Notes under the pieces: model-generated
The model's input: the letters and a program-made list of their open reading frames with translations, nothing else
Told to the model about the DNA's origin: nothing
Database searches by the model: none
Part shown: piece after piece, positions 12,266 to 25,100 of the stretch
How positions within the stretch are numbered: the first letter of the stretch is position 1
Layout: each line of letters starts with the position of its first letter
Source of the DNA: Nansenia antarctica
Lineage: Eukaryota > Chordata > Actinopteri > Argentiniformes > Microstomatidae
DNA length: 64,000 nucleotides
NCBI GenBank assembly: GCA_963989245.1
Contig: OZ022345.1
Location: 48,094,516-48,158,515 of the forward strand
Reading direction: 5' to 3'
Program-made: the position numbers and the translations under genes

Positions 12266-13540
12266 CCTTCACCTACTTTTGGTAGGTGGTGCTAATGTGT
12301 GTTCATGGAGCCTAAACGTGACTAACCATTGACCTGAGCCACATGGATTAATGTCTTCACTGTTTCAAATCAGCAATGTGATTCAACAGATAGCAATTTT
12401 ATCCCTCTCAGAAATAAAGGAAATTGTCAGTTAAGCCTACCAAGCCGCAGAAAAAACGGTTGGCCACCCTGATTAATAACTGACCTATGTGAAATTGGGG
12501 GAAAACCCTCACCTGTCTTGCACTGCACACCACAGTTTTTCTCACTCTAGAAGGGTCTTTGTCCTCAAGTGATGAAAACGCTTATTTGTTGTGAACACTG
12601 CCATCATGTGGCTTATCTTATCTTTGTCAAATAACCAGGTTCTGACTGCTGTATTGACCAGAGTCTGTAATGACTATCTGCCTCTCTCGACTTTCACCGT
12701 TTAGTGAGGGAACTCACAATAGCAAATAACACAATTTGTATACGCATGCCGGCGGCTGCAGCCACTGTACCCAACCCAACCAATTCACTTTTAAGCATGC
12801 ATATCGGAGATGCCCAATATAACCAGACCCGCTTTCATCCCGATCTTACCATTTCAATTGGAATGCAGAAGAAAGAGAAAGAGAGTTGTTTGCAAGCATT
12901 ACATGCACATTGCTTCTGGCCTTCACAACAGTTCTGATGAAAGCGACTGAGATAGTTTATTTGACACCTTGTATAATGGATGACTATGTGCGTAAAGACG
13001 CACAGCTCGGTAACATAACCCAATGCTTCCGATGACTCACGGCGCCAGAACAACCACTAACCTGACAGGAATCCGGGGGAATTCTACCACATGTTAACCG
13101 TGTAGATTAACTGACAGCGGTTGGACTTACTTCTTGAACTAAGTCATGGGTTGTTTTGCCACTTCATATGGCTCCTAATTTTCCAGATAAGACAGATACG
13201 CAAACAATGATCAGTCTCAATTAACCTGTATTTTAAAAAGTTCCCCCAAAAATCCCCCGGTAGGCTATGTTCTCCTTTTTTACGAGAATTTAGATCCTTT
13301 GAATTTCTGTGCTTAGATCTGGATTTGCATACAGTTTATTTACAGTAGTACAGTCGCCTACTCTGGGCAGTTGACATATCCACTGTTCTGTTGGATTTGC
13401 ATGGATGCACTCACGCTCGCACGCACACTCAGAGTTGTGTATTAGGTAAAAACTTCCCCTCTGTCCGACCGTTTAATTTGAACAAGATAGAGTTTCTTTA
13501 ACAAGATAGAGTTTACTCATCTTTCAATAAACACTGCCGC
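12262..13540. other. no gene recognised; unique-looking DNA
   Basis: Balanced base composition and little repeat content compared with the flanks. No recognisable coding exon. It could hold regulatory DNA for the promoter-like segment that follows. Confidence 0.4.
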
Positions 13541-13690
13541 TTCCTCGTGCCCCGGGAGGGACACGCGACCACAACCGCAACGGCGGTGATGAGCGCGCGG
13601 TGACTCACGGGCACGCAGGGTAGCAACCTATTTATGGGCCGTATATATAAGAAGTCACAACCTAAAATCGCAGTCTGCTCTAGGATCTGA
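13541..13690 (+). promoter_or_regulatory. orphan TATA promoter-like segment
   Basis: A GC- and CpG-rich stretch contains TGACTCA (AP-1-type site, 13601-13607), CTATTTATGG (13628-13637, MEF2/CArG-like) and TATATATAA (13642-13650). A start site near 13,672-13,680 would fit. About 2.2 kb upstream of dipk2b coding exon 1 on the same strand, so it could drive an untranslated first exon (possible donor ATG|GTATGC at 13,777), but no transcript evidence is available. Confidence 0.35.
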
Positions 13691-14970
13691 GTCGACAGAA
13701 CATTATTGTCCGATTTTTAAAGTGCACCTGTTTGTCGGTGTTCACTTTTCTTGTTTATTTCTGGCAACTCCCCATGGTATGCTGAACGTGTGAATTGCTA
13801 GCCTATGTAATGCATTTAAAAGGTGCAATCCTTAATTTGTCTTGCAGCCAAATGGATGTTTTGGTGTAATGTCGAGGTATGGGGAATGTATGGGGAATGT
13901 GACCACCGCTTAAATTCATAGACAGAGCTCTGGATGCCAAGACTAAGAGTCTGAAATAAGAATTTTAGAATACACCCAAACCATTTTTACATAATTTGCA
14001 AAGCCATAAACATTCTTACGATGACATTATTTACAAACAAAAACAAAACAAACCAAACAAAGTGTTTCTTGGGTTATGATAAGGTCAGACAGTTATACGC
14101 TCCTCAGATGTATAAGTCTATTCCTCATGGGTATAACCTGAACAGCTGACCAAATCCCAGATGTTGTCTTAAATTATTAACATCTTACTAAAAATAGTTA
14201 AAATGTGGATTAAAATCTGTGTGTGCGCCACTGTACTGTTTGTGATAAATAAGGTTACTATGATGGAGAATGCAATGCAACTTCCCTACAAGCTGAAAAA
14301 TACGAATCACCATGACTTTTGTTTATTTTTAACCTTTATTTTGTAACGTCTTTTTTTACAAGGGAGCCCTGCATACACACAATTTACAACCATACTTCAT
14401 CCAAAATGACAACATTAGACAACACAATCAGGAGAGTGAGAGCAAATAAACCAGAATATGGAAATACATAACTAATATCAGAAACATACTGCATGCCATA
14501 ACCTACAGTATCATACTCAGTTACAAAGTGCTTAGCAACAAGATCCCAAAGTTCTTCAACCAAAAGAACAGTATCTTATTAGTTGAGGATACATTCACTA
14601 TTTGTTCATCCAGTTTGTTTGTTAAACAGTTTTTCTCAGTTGATACTAATCTTTGCTCCTTCTCCATCAATACCATGAACATGCATCACATTTTTCTCAA
14701 AACCACCACTTCCACAAATGACTGTGATTTCTTCTTGGCTGGTGAAAACACTTGACCCACATAATCTGAGGAATATAATTGTGCCCTCCTGTACATCCAT
14801 TTCCTCTCCTAAAATACTCACATATGTTCTCTGTGCAGACGTGTGTGTGAGTCACAGGATATAAGGGCAAAAACAAACTGGAATGGAATGCATACGCTGA
14901 ATCACCCATCATGTGACTAACAAACCTGGAATACACCAGCATATAAGAACAGCTTTGAGGTGCCGACCCA
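13691..14970. other. no gene recognised; AT-rich
   Basis: Includes a TTTAACCTTTATTTTG stretch near 14,330 that resembles the end of a fish LINE or SINE. Nothing else supportable. Confidence 0.4.
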
Positions 14971-14972
14971 TT

Positions 14973-14973
<1 letters not shown>

Positions 14974-15014
<41 letters not shown>

Positions 15015-15040
15015 GGGGGGGGGGGGGGGGGGGGGGGGAG
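14974..15040. repeat. (GT)n followed by poly-G
   Basis: GT array, TAT, then an uninterrupted run of more than 20 G. Confidence 0.95.
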
Positions 15041-15925
15041 ATGCGTGGGTGCGTGAGTGGGTGGTTCTAAAGACTCCTCTCTAGGGTGACTAGTACTGCT
15101 GCTTCGACTCCTGCTTCGACTCACCACTGAGGAACCTCTCTCACGCTTAGCTAGGGCGACACCTACTGGCTATTCGCTGGTTCTACAAGTTCCAGATTGG
15201 TAGGCACTGCAGAGTAACTGTGGAAGCTAATACTAAAAGTCTTAACTAAAAGTCTTGATCAGTCAACTACTATCCCAGATCCATAAGTAAGGCAATATGG
15301 CAATATACACATGTCCCTGAATGAGTGTAGAAGTTAGTTAGGATTCTTGATGCTTCTCTTTGTTATTCTCTATACAGTATGTGATGTGGAGACCAAGTCC
15401 CTTTGCACAGAGCAGCCATGGTGTTGACATTTGAGTGAGTTTCCCTCCAGCTATTAACAAGTCCTGTGGTGGCTGTGACGTCCTGTCCTTCGGAGCACTG
15501 TGCGGTAGCAGCCTTCGTCTCTGGCCTGTGTGTATACTGGGTGTACTGGGTGTACTGGGTGTACTGGGTGTAGGACGTTTGGGTGGAACAGGGACAGTGA
15601 AGGTCATGGCAGCCTCAGTGTTGCGGCGGAGTTCTGAAGGGTGAGGAAGCGTATCCATGACGACTGAGTTATCTGCATCCTCTGTGTGTTTCCTGTTGAG
15701 GTGTTACTGCTCTCGGTGGGGCGCGGGAGGTCAGCGAGGGTGGGGGGGGGGAGGGGGGCTGAGAAGTTTATTACTGAGCTGCATGTGTCTGTCCCCCTGT
15801 ATACTTTGTTGTGTTATGCGGACATGTGTAGCGTTCTAGAGTGTGCACGTGTGTTGCATGAGCACGGTCTGTGTGTGTGCATGTATTCTTGTGTGTTTAT
15901 GTACGTGTGAGTGTGTGTGCTCCCG
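15041..15925. other. region upstream of dipk2b
   Basis: Contains four tandem copies of GTGTACTGG near 15,530-15,570 and GT-rich sequence just before the ATG. An open frame on the - strand (15,658-15,338) with a PSTPSTPST run is produced by that repeat. The proximal dipk2b promoter or 5' UTR should lie here, but no TATA box is clear. Confidence 0.4.
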
Positions 15926-16152
15926 ATGCGTCCTGGGCAGATGACAGTGGGGTGTGTGAGGTGTGTAAGGAGTGTGTGTGTGGTGGTGTATGTTTGGCTG
16001 TTTTGGGCTCTGGCAGTGCTGGAAGCTGGCGGTCCTTCTCCTGCAGCGCACCAGACCTCCCTCACCCTCAGACGAGCCTTCCTGGGCTTGGACAAGTGCA
16101 ACGCCTGTGCGGGCACCTCCATATGCAAGAAGTTCTTCAAGGACCAGATCAG
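15926..16152 (+). CDS. dipk2b: dipk2b coding exon 1: signal peptide and cysteine motif
   Basis: Residues 1-75 plus two bases. A VCVVVYVWLFWALAVL hydrophobic core followed by EAGGPSPAAHQ reads as a cleavable signal peptide. After it comes RAFLGLDKCNACAGTSICKKFFKDQI, the invariant start of the mature DIPK2 domain. The donor is AG|GTGAGT. The GT-rich DNA before the ATG makes the exact start uncertain. A good acceptor-like CTCCTGCAG just before codon 42 leaves open that the signal peptide is encoded elsewhere. Confidence 0.85.
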
Positions 16153-19100
16153 GTGAGTCCAGTTTCCTCTCACTCAGGAGAAGTGGTTGAGATAGATAGC
16201 TTAGTGCAATAGGGCTGTCTCCGTTTAAAGGGGCAATCTGGTCACACTCTGGTCCCCCACCACACTTCAGCTGAGGGATGGGGCTGGAGAATTGTAAACA
16301 CTCTCAAATTCATGGATGGAGCAATGAATGCAAGGAATGACCATCCATGAGATCAGAATGATAGTTTTGACCATATTTTGTTTGTGTACAATTTGCATTA
16401 ATTCCATTCATAAACAATTGCATTGAGCTTTGATGGGGGTAAGAGAGTTGAGAATAGCTCATGAGGCATGTATAAGTTACATTCTTCATAATGAATGGCT
16501 ATATACACTATATGGACAAAAGTATTGGGACACCTGAACATCACACCCATTATGTCCTTGTTGAACTTCTCAAAAAGATGGGCATTAATATGGAGTTGGT
16601 CCCACCTTTGTTGCTATAACAGCTTCCACTCTTCTGGGAAGACTTTCTACTAGATTTTAGAATATGGCCACAGCCACAAGGGCATTAATTAAAGTTGGAA
16701 GCATACATTTCTCTAGAATGGCATTGTACGCTGTAGCATTAAGATTCCCCTTCACTGGAACTAAGGGGCCTAGCCCAAATCATGAAAACAGCCCCAGACA
16801 ATACTTATGTCCACATACTTATATATGTGTATATCATTCATTCAAAAGCCCAAAGATATTGTACCAATCCCAGACTCTCCTAATATATCATTAAATAAAA
16901 TATATCTTTATGTATTTTAGGTTATGAGAGCATGCTCCACATACAGATAAGGTTGTTACGCCCCAAAACACACAACACGACAATGGTCCTGTCGTGTGCC
17001 AAAAATGATATTTCCGTTGCCAGTGTTCCTAACAGATCACAATCAACACCCAGACATAAATAGAATTACAGTGGCATGAGCTCTGGGACCTATCACTCAT
17101 ATGAGTACTCAAGAATCAGAGCAAAACAGCATCTGATCACGATTAAACAACAATCTTTGAGACAGCACACTGCAGTGATTGGTGGTGACAGTTAAAGTCT
17201 TTCCATCCAAATCAAGGTTTGATTGGTGGATGTCCCCGGAACATGCCCTCCCATTGGCTGAGAGGCAGAGTTTCCTCGGGAACATGACAGATGATTCGGT
17301 GAGCTGGCGACCGGTGGTGCTGTCCTTCCTCTCCTCCCCCCACCTGCACTCGTTCTCCGACCGCTCCATCTGTCGTTCCGTGGGACGGCGGGGGGCGTGT
17401 AGCATCGAAGCTGTCCTCAGGACCACGCCTCGCTTCCAGAGCTGGAGCCAATCACATCTGCTGCTGCCACACATGGTGAAGGTAGGTTTAGGTAAAGAGA
17501 TACACTCACTGAACACTTTATTAGGAACACTATACTAGCTGCCCTTTGCTCTGAAAACAGCCTCAATTCTTCATGGCATTGGTTCCACAAGAGGTTAGAA
17601 ACATTCCTTTGAGATTCTCGTCCATGATGACATGATTGCAGATTTTTCAGGTTCACTTTCAAGCTGTGAATCTCCCGTTCTATCACATCCCAAAAGTGTT
17701 CTTGGATTCAGATCCGGTGACTGGGAAGGTCACTGAAGAACACCGAACTCATTGTCACGTTCATGAAACAAGTTTGAGACAACTTTTGCTTTGTGACATG
17801 GTGCATTATCATGCTGGAAGTAGCCATTAGAAGATGGGTTCATTGTGGCCATGAAGGGATGCACATAGTCAGCAACAATACTCAAATAGGCTCTGGCATT
17901 CAAGCGATGATTGATTGTTATTAACAAGCATAAAGTGTGCCAAGAAAACATTCCCCACACCATTACACCACCTGAATGAATGAGAGGGTGTACAGGTGAA
18001 TGAATGAGAATGTGTACAGGTGAATGAATGAGATGGTGTTCAGGTGTTCCTAATAAAGTGTTCAGTGAGTGCATATGTGAACAAGTACAGGTTAGTTGGG
18101 GGCCTTAGGGATATTTTTGTGCAAATTTGTGCAAAAGCACCAAATTTGACCCAGATGTAGCTCAGAGTATGCTCTAATGATTTAGCCAGGGCGCCCGAGC
18201 CAACGACCACCGGGGTCGCCATGGCGGCCAAATCAATATGGCCGCCCTCTGAAAAAGGTTTCGGCTATAACTTTTGAACCAAATGATCTAGAAATGCAAG
18301 CCTGGTGTCTATTTTATGTTTTTGGACTATTAGAAACACATTAGAATGCTTATATTCATGATTGGGTGTGTCTGGACCCCTAATTTGCATAATGCACTTT
18401 ATTTTTTTTTTTGCTTTTGGGTCAGGTCGATTGGCAAATGTCAATGTCCTTGCTGTGACGTATTGCGTCGGTCTTGCAGGTGTGATGGGTGCCGCCAAAT
18501 GCATTGTACTTCTGACATTGACATTCTCGGTTGCAGGTTGGCATCTTCTGTATTAGCTGCACAGGGTTTGAGGAACTCTGGACCATGGAGGACGATATAA
18601 TTGAACACTCGTAAGGGGTCAGCAACAGATGTTGTGAGACAGTTGGACAGGAAGGAGCCGTCAAATGTGTGGCCTCGTTGTAAGCAGTACTTGTGTAAAA
18701 CCAAGGCAGCCCTCATCAACAGAATTGCCTCATCCTGAGCCAATTGTTCCTCTTAGCAACTTGTTCCTTGTTTGCGATGTAGGTTTCCCTCCCCTTCTGG
18801 TGTTCACTCTATTCAGGCAGATAGCTGAGGAGATGTTGCTTGAATGTTGTTGTGTGGGTTTCATAATCAGACACAAACACCTGCGTTCTTTCATAAGGTT
18901 CCTGTAGAGTTGCCGTAATAGGAGATTGTGAAGGAGGATCTGAATCCTCAACCAGAGCAACAATTTGTGCAATAGTTAGATGGTCAAAGGTTGTCCCCCG
19001 CTCACTGGTAGATGCTTCCCCTTCTGACACCCTGGCCTGGCAGTGTCATGAGATGCTTGCCGTTTTGCTGCATATCGCAACATGAGATAACATTTGGCAT

Positions 19101-22100
19101 GTAGTACACACCTGCTGCGTGCACATCGGAAGCTTGTGTAACTAATCTACCAAGAAGCTAAAAAAGTTTACAGGATTCTGCCCAGCTTTTCAGATTGGAA
19201 TCAACATTATCTGTTACTGCCTTGTGAAGGTCATCCATATCTCCCCCTCACCTAACCCTATGACACAATGAATGCCACAGGCGGGTTGACATGATCTAAG
19301 CTTTTTAGGACTCACTACTAAGGAGGAGCCAACGTCATACTTTGGAGCCCTTTTGACACGACAACTACTACAGTAGCTTCTACAGCGTTTGTGATACATA
19401 GCATTATGTGTTTTAAGCGTTGCTGCAATACCTGAACCATCAATCAACTGATCAATTGTAACATTAACAGAAGAAGGAAGAACATTAGCAATAGCTAAGA
19501 AATCTTTTTTTCCCATTCTAGTGATACAAGTCGTTGTATCTTGGGTCTTTGGAATGGTTCATCAGCATCTCATTGGCAGAGACAGCATAGGTCCCAATTA
19601 ATGGTGCCGCTACTAGAGGTAGAGGTAGAGGCCATATTGTGATGACATAATACATGACTTACGTGAGATTGAGGAAATTGTAGCCTACATGTTGTCGTTG
19701 CAGGAAATAGTAGTTGTAGACTGAAGTAAAACAAGACAATACCTTATTTTCAGCATGTCTCCTATCAATTGAAATTAAAATAATGCATATATGATGGGCT
19801 GTGTTCGTGTAAACAGAAGAAGGCATCAGTCATTGTTATCTTGATAGCGAGCTACTGTAGAATATTACAGGCTGGCTCCACCACCAGCGTTGCGTCACCT
19901 CGCCATCGGCGTTGCATTAACTTGACGTTGTACCTGCTCCACCGTCATTTGTCGCATATAAAAATATAGATTTTTTGGAATGGAATGGACTTTATTTGTC
20001 ATTGCTACAGTACAGGTACCAAACAACGAAATTTAGGAGGGGTGGCTCCCCTGGTGTTAGGAAAGGGGAAAAAAAACACATTTAGAAAAAGAATAAAATC
20101 ACAAGAAGGTAAGGAGCTGGTTTACATAAATAAAGGCTATGTACACAATCCACTGTACTATACTGCACAGATAGTCAACTAGGGTTGTCATATTGCACAA
20201 AAGTATTTTTTCACGTTATTTAAAGTGTCACAGTTTGCAGGCTTGAAATGTACATGTTTGTGCCTCAGCACTAGCTGCCATACAATCCGTCCGGACTGTC
20301 CTGGGCCCAGAACTTAGGCCTTTGCTGTGTTCAGGGCCTTGACGGCCCTGTGGTAGAAGCAGTTCTTCAGTCTGTTTGTCTTAGCGGCCGGGGTCCTGTA
20401 CCTCCTTTTCGAGGGCAGCCTGATAAAGTGTACGTGCCCAGGGTGGGTCGGGTCCCTGGAGATCTTGGAGGCCTTCCTGAGACAGCGTGTGTTGTACAGC
20501 TCTTCCAGAGAGGGGAGGGGGGCGCCGGTGATCTTCTGTGCTGTTCTCACGACTCTCTGTAGCGCGTTTCTCTCCGCTGTTGTGCAGCTGTAGAACCAGT
20601 TGCAGATGCCGTAGGTGAGGATGCTCTCCACTGCGCCGCGGTAGAAGGCCACCAGTATCTCCTGCTTGTTGTGTTCTTTCCTGAGGCATCTCAGGGTGTA
20701 TAGCCGCTGTTGTGCCCTCTTGATGGTGCCTTTTGTGTTGTCCTTCCAGGCCAGGTCATCCCGCATGTGATGTCCCAGGAATCGGAGGGTTGAGACTCTC
20801 TCCACGCTCTCTCCGTCGATGAGCAGGGGCTGGATCTCGGACTTTTTCCTCCTGAAGTCTACGATGAATTCCTGGGTCTTTGACTTGTTTAGCAGCAGGT
20901 TGTTAACCTTGCACAGCTTGCTCTTCTGCTCTACCTCATCCCTGTACGCCGCCTCGTCCCCCCCCGAGATACATCCCACCACGGTGTATCAGCCGTTCGT
21001 CATCCATTTCTGCAACAAGCTTCAAGCACCTGTGGTGATTCACAATTCGCAATAGCTGCGACCAGGCACGAGCTATCCGGTTGTTAAGTCTGACGTCAAA
21101 AGTGACGTTTAGCCATTTCCGGGTCCAAACCAGAAATTCTCCGCACCAGAGTACCAGTGTACTACAGCGGTAGAATGACAGTTTAATAGTTTTTTAGACT
21201 CGGATCTATTCATACAACAAGGGACACAGCACTTTCCCGTTTTCTCCATATTGAGCCTCGGAAAAGCGCTATATAAATATATTTTTTTTTTTAATTTTGT
21301 TTTTTCAGATTTTATCCCTTTTTTTCACCCAATTTGGTAGCCAATTGAACCCAACCTAGCATCCAATTATCCCCTGCCTATTGCGTAGGATCCGCCGCAC
21401 GACCCCGTGGCCGGCAGTCCCAGAGGAGGCCGCCAGGCAGACTAGCTGACTGGCTCCTCGAGCCCAGCACCGTTATTCCGGCACCCAGGGGGCGGTGTTG
21501 CGCGACGGATCCTTGTCCGGAAATACTCCTATACCGACCTCGGGAGCGGCCGCCCAATATGCCGCTCCCCGTGTGTGCCCCGGCCATATCCGGATCTGGC
21601 GAGCTGGGATTCGATCCCAGTCCCCGGTGGGCAGCTTGCACTAGTGACCAGTGCTTAGACCGCTACACCACCGCGGGGCCTATATAAATATAATTAATTA
21701 TTATTATTATTTCGGCATTTCGAAGACAGCGCCTCAACGGAAAAGCGCTATATAAATATAATTAATTATTATTATTATTTCGGCATTTCGAAGACAGCGC
21801 CTCAGCCAACTTTGGACCCGGAAACACGTCAAGACTCAATCTGGTATCTTCTCTATCCGCTTGTTAAGTCTGACGTCAAAAGTGACGTTTAGCCATTTCC
21901 GAGTCCAAACCAGAAATTCCCCGCACCAGAGTACCTGTGAACTACAGCGGTAGAATGACAGTTTAATCGTTTTTTAGACTCGGATCTATTCATACAACAA
22001 GGGACACAGCACTTTCCCGTTTTCTCCATATTGTCAGGGTATTTGAGCCTCAGAAAAGCGCTATATAAATATAATTAATTATTATTATTATTTCGGCATT

Positions 22101-25100
22101 TCGAAGACAGCGCCTCAGCCAACTTTGGACCCGGAAACACATCACGACTCAATCTGGTATCTTCTCTAATCTAAGTGGATTAACCGCTGTGGTGATTTAA
22201 CTGATGATAAAAAGACATCAAGTAGACTACAAACAGAGCAAAACAAGAAAACAACACCAGAAAACAACCAATATACAATTATAACCAACAACCAATATAC
22301 AATTGTAAATATACGTTTGCGTTCGCCATCAGAAATCAAACGTTGCCTAATTTTTACTTTGGACGCAGCCATCGGCCGCAACGCAACGCGGCCGCAACGG
22401 AGCACCTTTCATTGATTACAAAAGAAACGTTCCCTGGCTGACAGCAATTCCGGACGCAACGCAGACGCAACGCTCGATGGCCATAGTGGAGCCTAGCTAG
22501 CTAATGTTGTGAGGTGCAGAGAGCGGGATCCTGGAATATTATGAAAATGACTGATGATGAATGATGAATTATAACTTACGTGAGGAAGAAAATAGTAGTT
22601 GTACACGTTACTGTCCATCTTTATGACTTGCACACAAGCATGAAGTCACTGGAGCATACATTTTTGACTGTCTCCTTTTTTGAAAGAAGTTAAAGGCTGA
22701 AGGTCTGACCCAAAAGGTCTGATATAGTACATGAAGGGTTTATGATGTACAACATTATCATTTCATTTTCATATCATATATTTCAAATACATACTGGACA
22801 CAACGGATAATGGATGCCATTTGGTAAACCTCATCTTCTTTTCAGTGTAAATCTTTGAACAAGTAACGTTATTTATACTTATAATATATACTATAGTATA
22901 TATATTATATTAGTTTACTATATATTACTATATATATTATATTAGTTTACTCATCTACGATATAGTTTTTGGCTGCACGGGGTTGCCAGATTTCTAATCT
23001 AGCACGACTGAATGACCAGCCAAATTATACACATGTTGTATAGACACTGTCCACTGAAAACCGGACATCTGGCAACCCAACATTTATATTTACTTTACTG
23101 TACGTAGGCTACGTGTATGTAAAAATGGATGACGAAAAGCTGATAACGTTTGTTCAGTGCCATAGGGAGCTATGATTTTGTTCATATCGGATTTCTCTGT
23201 TGGACGGCGAGAGGACTAGTTGTCAAGATGGGGGGAGGTGATCTCGTAAGTATTAGCAAGGAATGCTAGCTAGCGCATCGACAACATGCATTTGTTTGTA
23301 CTTTTACTAGTGTAGCTAAACTATTCTGTAACTATTCTGACAACACTGATGTGTGTATTCAGTCGGACGTTGTAGCTCCGTGCGATTGAGAATCGGTTTA
23401 CAAATGCTAGCCAGCCAGCTAATGAGGCTAATCGACATCATGCGTTTGTTTATACTGACTAGTAGCTTATGGTTTGGTTATGCTGTGGCTCGATATGAGC
23501 ATGCTTCTATGTGTGGCTTTATAAGCGTGCTGTGGCTCCAATAGAGCGTGCCTTTTTTGTACACTGTTTGTAATGGTAATTAGGGAAACCAAGTCTAACT
23601 TATTGAACTATGCCGTCCTCCGAATCAATGTCCGCCTGATCATCGCCCATAATAATAAAGTGGCTTTTATAATACACCTTTCTGGCTGTGTGTTTTGTGC
23701 GCTCCCTCTCCTGACATTTTACCAATGCCCCTAAATCAGGGGACCCACATATTTTATCACAATATGTCCAGTTGTATCTTGTAGAAATTGTGGAAGCAAG
23801 GCAAGCAATATTGGTAGAGCCTATTGTAATCAGCCTTTCTACTGTAAAAAGTTTTCTACGACACTGTCATTTGAGCACAAGCTAAATATGGCAAAGCGCA
23901 AATTTGACCCAGAGTATGTTACATTTGGATTTACCTACATTGATAAAAAGGGACTGAAACCCCAGTGAGTGGTATGTGGTGATGTGCTCGCACAAGACAG
24001 CATGAAACCATCCAAATGTAAACGTCATTTGAAAACAAAACATCCCATGAACAAAGACAAACCTGTCGAGTACTTTCAAAGATGACTCCAGGAGCTAAGG
24101 GCATCGCAGAAGCGCCTAACATCATCATGTTCCAAACAAGCACAGGCACTCCGCGCATCTTACCACGTAGCTCACCTTATTGCAAAGGAGAAAATACCCC
24201 ACACAATAGCAGAAGAGCTTCACTTACCTGCAGCCATGGACATGGTCAGACAGGTGCTAGATCAATCGGCAGCGGATAAGCTGAGGACCATACCACTATC
24301 GAATGATACCATCGGTCGGCGCATTGAAGAAATGTCTGGTGACATAAGACCCCATTGCCCATCCAGGCAAGTGCTTACCATTTAAATTATTTAAAAAAAA
24401 AATATTTTATTTATTTAGCACACATTTAGAAGGTACACAGTTGACAGAACACAATAAATAAACAGTGCAGGAGGAGGCAAGAAAACCCAAAAGGCTGATA
24501 TGTGGCACCTCCGCCTAATGATCGCCAAGAGTGTTATAAAGAACCAAAAATAACATACATAAGTACTATGCTTTACAGATGGATGGATCCACAGATATTT
24601 CTAACCATGTCATTTTACTTTTTTATGTGACATGTATGGGAGGGAGACTTACAGGAGCAATTTCTCTGAAGTAGAGATCTCCCTACCGCTACAAATGCAG
24701 AGGACATTTTCAGAACTGGATTTGTACTTGGGTTTGGTGGGCCTAAACTGGGAACAGTGCATGGGAATCACAACTGATGGCGCTGCCTCCATGACCAGGA
24801 AACATTCAGGGGTGGTGAAGAGAATTCGTGAGGGCTCCGAATGTGACATGGAACCACTGCTTTTTGCATGGAGGCATTAGCAGCCAAGGATGTGGAGCCA
24901 GTGCTTGATGATACTTTGAAAGATGCCGTCAAAATGGTGAACCACATTACACGGAGTGCCAACAACAGCCGGTATCTGAGCATGTACAGGTGTTCGCTGG
25001 ATATCGAGGGGAAAGGTGTTGTCACACTTTTACGAACTCAGAACAGAAATCACAACCTTCCGGTCAGAGAATAACTTTCACCTCAACACATGTCTGTGTA

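Larger units (their letters stand above)
19868..22496. mobile_element. possible composite element with GGCTCCAC...AGCGTTGCGTC inverted ends
   Basis: The left end near 19,870 (GGCTGGCTCCACCACCAGCG then TTGCGTC) and the reverse complement of the right end near 22,450-22,496 (GGCTCCACTATGGCCATCGA then GCGTTGCGTC) share a diverged inverted repeat rich in GCGTTGCGTC. Between them sit an L2 LINE end, a SINE and tandemly duplicated DNA. The ends suggest a DNA transposon of unresolved superfamily. No target duplication was established. Confidence 0.4.

Noticed and set aside
15338..15658. 106-codon - strand open frame with PSTPSTPST
   Set aside because: The repeated motif comes from GTGTACTGG tandem copies; no other coding evidence.
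17730..18074. host gene encoding GGVMVWGMFS...QHDNAPCHKAK
   Set aside because: Tc1/mariner transposase remnant bounded by terminal inverted repeats.
20314..20982. host gene encoding a 222-aa protein on the - strand
   Set aside because: It is the C-terminal part of a LINE reverse-transcriptase ORF, truncated before the active site.
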